Source: Pseudoxanthomonas sp. z9 (GTDB lineage: Bacteria; Pseudomonadota; Gammaproteobacteria; Xanthomonadales; Xanthomonadaceae). Taken from it: a stretch of DNA of 64,000 bases. Every line of letters starts with the position of its first letter. Position 1 is the stretch's first letter. A model generated the notes under the pieces. It ran no database searches and was not told the DNA's origin. It saw only the letters and a program-made list of their open reading frames with translations. The position numbers and the translations under genes were made by a program. Below are positions 59,901 through 64,000 of the stretch, piece by piece. Location of the stretch: positions 399,321 to 463,320 of the forward strand of contig NZ_VFID01000003.1 in the NCBI RefSeq assembly GCF_006542425.1. Reading direction: 5' to 3'.

Positions 59901-60275
59901 GCCCAGCGCGGCGACCAGGGTGACCGTGCCGGCCAGCCAGGCGTCGCGGCCCAGCCGGGTGGCGATCAGATCCGCCAGCGAGGTCGCGTTGGTCTCCCGC
60001 GCCAGCCGTACCAGCCGCATCAGGAACGCGACCGCCAGTGCGTAGAACAGGATGGCGCCGAGGAAGGTCGGCGGCAGCGGCCAGCCGTAACGGGCGGCCT
60101 GGGTGACGGTGCCGTAGAAGGTCCACGAGGTGCAGTGCACCGCCAGCGAAAGCGCGTAGACATGTTGCCAGTGGCGGGCGAATACGGCCGGACGCCGCTC
60201 GCCGTACAGCGCGGTGCCGAACATCAGCGCCAGCCAGGCCAGTCCGGCCAGCGCGACCACCCACAGGCTCAGCAT
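56919..60275 (-). CDS. Transporter-fused hybrid sensor histidine kinase (CrbS/MxtR-like)
   Basis: An 1118-residue membrane sensor. Residues 1 to about 490 are a sodium/solute-symporter domain with about 13 helices. A PAS domain (NMSQGISVVDREQRLVAWNRRYEQMFGFP) lies near 610-700, then a coiled coil. HisKA has H765 in AIGHDLLQPLHA, and the ATPase domain has NFLANAIRYT and DTGPGI. A receiver domain ends the protein (D1042 in FDFHLD). CrbS/MxtR kinases of this plan sense acetate or related acids and act with a LuxR-type partner, matching the regulator at 54832. Confidence 0.93.
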   Translation of the reverse strand: MLSLWVVALAGLAWLALMFGTALYGERRPAVFARHWQHVYALSLAVHCTSWTFYGTVTQAARYGWPLPPTFLGAILFYALAVAFLMRLVRLARETNATSLADLIATRLGRDAWLAGTVTLVAALGLIPYIALQLKAVAMSFATLTLDAGEAGQALPFWRDSGLYVALAMALFAMLFGTRRASAAEHNRGLVLAMAFESIFKLAAMLALGAFVWFGLREWPELPAAPLPPQPSGGFAPFVLLGALAMFILPHQFHVAVVECRDERHVRTARWLFPLYLVLIALPGLPLAQAGMALLGGAVPSDMYALALPFSQGHEGLALFAFLGGLSAATGMVVVSTLTLSLMIGNHWFAPGLLRGAWSRRDGGDQRGALLALRRAGIAVIMLLSWAYSRLVTGSDALADVGAVSFSALATLAPVLAFAVWRPQTPPRAAIVGVVAGFLAWAWVLLLPTLLLASGSAPEWLREGPFGQAWLSPQGMFGLTGWSPLGRAVGVSLFTGTAATLLAMAWRREAPHQRQRNLDRQSLGEAGRRFLSRERVEELLAGAPRNGPVPAVMEARLERELSAVLGSASARLLLDAARRESRDLDTVAAIVGEASQDLRFNQQVLEAALHNMSQGISVVDREQRLVAWNRRYEQMFGFPPELLQVGRPIADLTRWALQRMPHRGQDERALQRRIAFMRAGTPHLTERVFPDGSIVEIRGNPMPGGGFVATYTDVTASRHAERDLKRANETLEQRVAERTALLETAKREAEHANDAKSRFLTAIGHDLLQPLHAAHLFTDALAQQLPDDGARQSARQIRGALDSTTDLLTGLLDMSRLEAGGLVPEPRDFPLSEVLEPLASEFGVLAAEHGLRFRYRPSRAWVHSDPQLLRRILQNFLANAIRYTARGGVLLGARRGARGCLRIEVLDTGPGIREPERRLIFDEFRRGEEAVGQGLGLGLSIADRIAALLEAPLGLRSRPGRGSAFTVELPTVAAPTAAHVSAGVSRARLAGLRVLAVDNDPAALDALRQTLLGWGCEVASAADGEAAEAQLARAPADAWLFDFHLDAGDTGVALWRRLAARFGAPPCLILSADQTDAVRRAVREADLSLLAKPVRPLALKSVLDRLLAARVGGMATMP

Positions 60276-60456
60276 GTGACGACCCGGGCGGTCGGCGGTC
60301 CGTCGATGGCTCCGCCGCGAAGCGCGCCGGCATCGAAGACGATCCCGGAAAACACGCGACGCGATGGAGTACGTGGTGGCATCGGCGGAGCATAACGCAG
60401 CGGCGGCAGGCTTCCGCCTGCCGCCGCCGTTTTCCCATCGCTTGCCGCCATCAACC

Positions 60457-62676
60457 TCAGAAGTCGTAGCGCGCGGTCAGCGTGTACTGGCGCGGCGGGC
60501 CGTAGAAGCCGGTCAGCACGCCGTAGGCGCCGATGTTGTAGCCGGTGGTGCGGTATTCCTTGTCGGCCAGGTTGCTGCCCTGCAACGAGAACGACCAGGC
60601 GTCGTTGACCTTCCAGATCACGCCCGCGTTGAGCAGGCCGTAGCCGTCCTGCCTGATCAGCGGGCTCAGATCGGTGGTCGGCCACACCTCGCTCTGGTAG
60701 GCATAGCCCACCCGCGCGGACAGGTTGCCGCCATTGGCCAGATCGGTGCGGTACTCCACGTTCAGCGCGCCGGAGAACTCCGGAGCATTGGTGAACTTCT
60801 GCTGGTCGGCGACGTTGACGCCGCGATCCATGTATTCGTCGTACTTGGCGTCCAGCCAGGCCAGGTTGCCGCTGATCAGCCAGTTGGCCGTCGGCAGCCA
60901 CTGGTATTCCACTTCCAGGCCCTGCACCGTGCCCTTGCCGGCGTTGGTGAAGTCGCCGAAGAAGCTCTGCGCGCCGTTCGGCAACGTGTACGAGGTGAAC
61001 ACCGACAGCTGGATGTCCTCGTACTTGTTGTAGAAGTAGGCCAGGTTGAGGAACATGCGCTGGTCCAGCAGCGACATCTTGCTGCCGATCTCGAAGCTGT
61101 CGACCTTCTCGTCGTCGAACGGTTCGCCCGAACGCGGCACCGCGGTGGTATTGGCGCGGATGTTGTAGCCGCCGGACTTGAATCCGCGCGAGGCCAGGCC
61201 GTAGATCATGACGTCGGGCGTGATCTGGTAATCCAGCGAGACCTTGGGCGAGAAGTTCTTGAAATTGACCGTCTTGTCGAAGTTCGCCGCCGTGCCCCAA
61301 GCCGTGCCGTAGTCCAGGCCGGTGTAGAAGCGGTTCAGCGCGATCGCGTGCTTGTCCTCGTCGGTGTAGCGCGCGCCCACGTCCAGCTTGAGCCTGTCGG
61401 TCAGGTCGAAGGTCCAGTCCGCGTACACCGCGATGCTCTGGGTATTGACCACGCCCTGGGTGTCGCCGAACAGCGGGTTGGTCAGCGCGTTCGGCAGGGC
61501 CGGGTTCCAGAAGTGGTTGAGCACCTGGCCGCCGGCGTCGCCGTCGAAGGCATAGATGCCCATCACGCCACGCGCGCGGCCGCCGCCGTCGTAATTAGCC
61601 TGCACTTCGTGGCTGACCTGGCTGTCGTTGTAGAACGCGCGCACGTCCACCAGGGTCAGTGGCGTGGTGTCGAAGTCGATGTTGGTCTCGGTGTCGGACT
61701 CGCGCTTGGCCACGACGTACTTCAACGCCCAGTCCTCGTTGACACGCCAGTTGAAGGTGGCCGAGGCGCCCTTCATGGTGGTGTCGTTGACGTTGCGCAT
61801 CGCGCTGCGGATGTCGTAGCGATCCGAAGTCGGCGGATAGGCCGGCGCCAGCGGGTTGGCCGCCAGCATCTTGGCGCCACGCACGCCCGACTGGTCGTCC
61901 ATCCAGTCGAACGCGAACTGCACGTCGAAGTTGTCGCCCGCATAGGCGCCCAGTTGCAGGCGCGCGGCATTGATTTCCTTGTCGCTGACATCCTGGCGGG
62001 TGTAGGTGTTCTCGCCGAAACCGTCGCGGTTCATGCTGGCCACCGCCACCCGTCCGCGCAGCCCGCTGTCGGCCCCGCCGATGGCGCCGCCGATGGCGGC
62101 CTTGGCGTCGAGCTGGTTGTAGTTGCCGACGGTGATCGAGGCGAAGCCCTGGGTTTCGGTCGGCAGGCCGCGCGAGACGTACTTGATGGCGCCACCGATG
62201 GTGTTCTTGCCGTACAGGGTGCCCTGCGGACCGCGCAGCACCTCGATGCGCTCGACATCGAACACGTCCAGCAACGCGCCCTGCGGACGGGCGATGTAGA
62301 CATCGTCCAGGTAAATGCCCACGCCCGGATCCACGCCCCACAGCGGATCCGCCTGGCCGATGCCGCGGATGTAGGCGGTGACCGTGCTGGTCGAACCGCG
62401 CGCGGCGTAGATGGTCAGGTTGGGCACTTGCGCGTCCAGATCACCGATGTCGCGGACATTCATCTTGTCCAGGCTCTCGGAAGTGAACGCGGTGACCGCC
62501 ACCGGCACGTCCTGCAGGGTTTCTTCGCGCTTGCGCGCGGTGACCGTGACCGAATCCAGGGTGGTGGCCTGGCTCGCCGCCTGGCCGCTGCCTGCCCCCG
62601 TGTCCTGCGCGAACGCGCAGGGTGCCGACGCCAGCAACACGGTGCCGATCGCCAGGCTCAAATGCTTCCGCTTCAT
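60457..62676 (-). CDS. TonB-dependent outer-membrane receptor
   Basis: A 739-residue receptor. The signal peptide ends CAFA-Q (about residue 23). The TonB-box-like region DSVTVTARKREETLQDVPVAVTAF leads into the plug (DVERIEVLRGPQGTLYGKNTIGGAIKYVSR). A 22-strand barrel ends in YTLTARYDF with a terminal Phe. Receptors of this subgroup (TLQDVPVAVTAF) import varied organic ligands; the substrate is unknown. It is divergent from the GntP-type permease, a possible import pair. Confidence 0.92.
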   Translation of the reverse strand: MKRKHLSLAIGTVLLASAPCAFAQDTGAGSGQAASQATTLDSVTVTARKREETLQDVPVAVTAFTSESLDKMNVRDIGDLDAQVPNLTIYAARGSTSTVTAYIRGIGQADPLWGVDPGVGIYLDDVYIARPQGALLDVFDVERIEVLRGPQGTLYGKNTIGGAIKYVSRGLPTETQGFASITVGNYNQLDAKAAIGGAIGGADSGLRGRVAVASMNRDGFGENTYTRQDVSDKEINAARLQLGAYAGDNFDVQFAFDWMDDQSGVRGAKMLAANPLAPAYPPTSDRYDIRSAMRNVNDTTMKGASATFNWRVNEDWALKYVVAKRESDTETNIDFDTTPLTLVDVRAFYNDSQVSHEVQANYDGGGRARGVMGIYAFDGDAGGQVLNHFWNPALPNALTNPLFGDTQGVVNTQSIAVYADWTFDLTDRLKLDVGARYTDEDKHAIALNRFYTGLDYGTAWGTAANFDKTVNFKNFSPKVSLDYQITPDVMIYGLASRGFKSGGYNIRANTTAVPRSGEPFDDEKVDSFEIGSKMSLLDQRMFLNLAYFYNKYEDIQLSVFTSYTLPNGAQSFFGDFTNAGKGTVQGLEVEYQWLPTANWLISGNLAWLDAKYDEYMDRGVNVADQQKFTNAPEFSGALNVEYRTDLANGGNLSARVGYAYQSEVWPTTDLSPLIRQDGYGLLNAGVIWKVNDAWSFSLQGSNLADKEYRTTGYNIGAYGVLTGFYGPPRQYTLTARYDF

Positions 62677-62763
62677 GGATATCCCCTCCTCCCGGGAATG
62701 CGTGCGGCGGACGGTTGTCGCCGATGCTGGAGAAGGCTAGAGGCGGACCGGACGGATCGGCAT

Positions 62764-62776
62764 CGTACCTTCGTAC
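62764..62776. promoter_or_regulatory. Doubled CGTAC motif in the divergent TBDR/permease region
   Basis: CGTAC at 62764-62768 and again at 62772-62776, 8 bp apart, within the 192-bp divergent gap. Could be a regulator site; no consensus was compared. Confidence 0.25.
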
Positions 62777-62868
62777 AGTGGGCCGCCGCCGGGGCGCTGT
62801 CGATACTCCCGCCATCTGTCCGGCCACTGGCGGCCGACCCATCGAACCCCGGCGCCGAGGAGCCACGG

Positions 62869-64000
62869 ATGTCTTTCCTGATTGTGTTGGCCGCGCTGTG
62901 TTTCCTGATGTTCGTGGCCTACCGCGGCTACAGCGTGATCCTGTTCGCGCCAATCGCGGCGCTGGGCGCGGTCCTGCTGACCGATCCCTCGCTGGTGGCG
63001 CCGATGTTCACCGGCCTGTTCATGGACAAGATGGTCGGCTTCCTCAAGCTGTATTTCCCGGTGTTCCTGCTGGGCGCGGTGTTCGGCAAGCTGATCGAGA
63101 TCTCCGGCTTTTCCAAGTCGATCGTCGCCGGCACCATCCGGCTGGTCGGCCGGCAGCGGGCGATGCTGTCGATCGTGCTGGTATGCGCGCTGCTGACCTA
63201 CGGCGGGGTGTCGCTGTTCGTGGTGGTGTTCGCGGTGTATCCGTTCGCCGCCGAGATGTTCCGCCAGAGCGACATCCCCAAGCGGCTGGTGCCGGGCACC
63301 ATCGCGCTGGGCGCGTTCACCTTCACCATGGACGCGCTGCCGGGCACGCCGCAGATCCAGAACATCATTCCCACCTCGTTCTTCGGCACCACCGCCTGGG
63401 CGGCGCCGGTACTGGGTACGCTGGGCGCGGTGTTCATCCTCATCCTGGGCATGGGCTACCTGGAATGGCGCCGCCGGGTGGCGCAGCGCGCCGGCGAAGG
63501 CTATGGCGGCGACCTGCGCAACGAGCCCGAACCCTTCCGCGGCGATCGCCTGGCGCATCCGCTGATCGCGGTGCTGCCGCTGCTGCTGGTGGGCGTGGCC
63601 AATTTCCTGTTCTCGCGCTGGATTCCGGGCTGGTACGGCGAGAGCCAGTCATTCGTGCCGGCGGTGATTGGCAATCCCGTGCCGGTGGTGCAGGAAGTCT
63701 CCAAGGTCGCGGCGATCTGGGCCGTGCAGGGCGCGTTGCTGGTCGGCATCGCCAGCGTGCTGCTGTTCGCCTGGAGGCCGGTGTTCGACGGCTTCGCCGA
63801 GGGCACCAAGAGCGCCATCGGCGGCGCGCTGCTGGCCTCGATGAACACCGCCTCCGAGTACGGCTTCGGCGCGGTCATCGCCGCCCTGCCCGGCTTCCTG
63901 GTGGTCGCCAATGCCCTGCAGGCGATTCCCAATCCGCTGGTCAACGAAGCCATCTCGGTGACCGCGCTGGCCGGCATCACCGGCTCCCCCCCCCGCGGCG
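62869..64000 (+). CDS. GntP-family permease, partial (right edge)
   Basis: An inner-membrane carboxylate/proton symporter of the GntP family. About 377 residues are visible, running off the right edge. At least nine hydrophobic helices are seen, with family motifs KLYFPVFLLGAVFGKLIEISGFSKSIV, GGVSLFVVVFAVYPFA and MDALPGTPQIQNIIPTSFFGTTAWAAP. Some family members transport 3-hydroxybutyrate, which would fit the PHB genes upstream. The final codons read GITGSPPRG where a Ser/Gly-rich motif is expected; see the finding on the C run. Confidence 0.88.
   Translation, partial: MSFLIVLAALCFLMFVAYRGYSVILFAPIAALGAVLLTDPSLVAPMFTGLFMDKMVGFLKLYFPVFLLGAVFGKLIEISGFSKSIVAGTIRLVGRQRAMLSIVLVCALLTYGGVSLFVVVFAVYPFAAEMFRQSDIPKRLVPGTIALGAFTFTMDALPGTPQIQNIIPTSFFGTTAWAAPVLGTLGAVFILILGMGYLEWRRRVAQRAGEGYGGDLRNEPEPFRGDRLAHPLIAVLPLLLVGVANFLFSRWIPGWYGESQSFVPAVIGNPVPVVQEVSKVAAIWAVQGALLVGIASVLLFAWRPVFDGFAEGTKSAIGGALLASMNTASEYGFGAVIAALPGFLVVANALQAIPNPLVNEAISVTALAGITGSPPRG

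Overview
This is a GC-rich, tightly packed chromosomal segment. It looks like a member of the Lysobacteraceae/Xanthomonadaceae (Lysobacter, Luteimonas or Pseudoxanthomonas type). The clues are class III PHA synthase genes (phaC-phaE) next to a CDP-alcohol phosphatidyltransferase, a metX-type acyltransferase followed by cysteine dioxygenase, TonB receptors, GTGG-type REP hairpins and GGGAAT-rich intergenic repeats. Placement below family level is not possible from this window. There is no rRNA, prophage, insertion sequence or CRISPR array, and one tRNA (Leu, CAA).

Layout. 1-2079 (minus): succinate dehydrogenase sdhC-sdhD-sdhA, cut at the left edge. 2339-4543 (plus): ygfZ and a ubiquinone-type hydroxylase behind an FNR-like box. 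4548-11935 (mostly minus): flavin reductase, fused 2-oxoacid dehydrogenase E1, GST, nucleotidyltransferase, two tandem acetyltransferases, glutaryl-CoA dehydrogenase and a glycine-zipper envelope protein. 12109-18945: tatD, tcdA, small envelope proteins, a cold-shock protein, outer-membrane phospholipase A, arsC and a sterol-desaturase-like enzyme. 18989-29483: GST, class I fumarase, an ECF41 sigma factor with its target gene, an ABC exporter, a soluble sugar dehydrogenase, and a methionine aminotransferase/omega-amidase pair.

30123-42871 is a cytochrome c maturation locus (ccmABCDEF-dsbE-ccmHI). It is interrupted between ccmB and ccmC by about 5.9 kb encoding a TetR regulator, a ten-heme MtrA/DmsE-type cytochrome, an MtrB/PioB-type outer-membrane barrel, a diheme cytochrome and azurin. 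This is a porin-cytochrome conduit for moving electrons across the outer membrane, placed inside the machinery that makes its cytochromes, with an FNR-like site in front. It is the most striking part of the window.

42915-47532: metX, cysteine dioxygenase, tRNA-Leu, a second TetR paralogue, an FAD oxidoreductase and a histone-H1-like protein. 47638-54704: a membrane protein with an HExxH motif, PspC, then a polyhydroxybutyrate cluster (phaE-phaC, 3-hydroxybutyrate oligomer hydrolase, 3-hydroxybutyrate dehydrogenase). 54832-60275: a LuxR-type response regulator and a transporter-fused hybrid sensor kinase resembling the CrbS/CrbR (MxtR/ErdR) pair. They flank a 382-bp gene-free stretch with a 136-bp tandem repeat carrying DnaA-box sequences. 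60457-64000: a TonB receptor divergent from a GntP-family permease, cut at the right edge beside a suspicious C run.

All functions are read from sequence motifs and gene order. No database search was possible.
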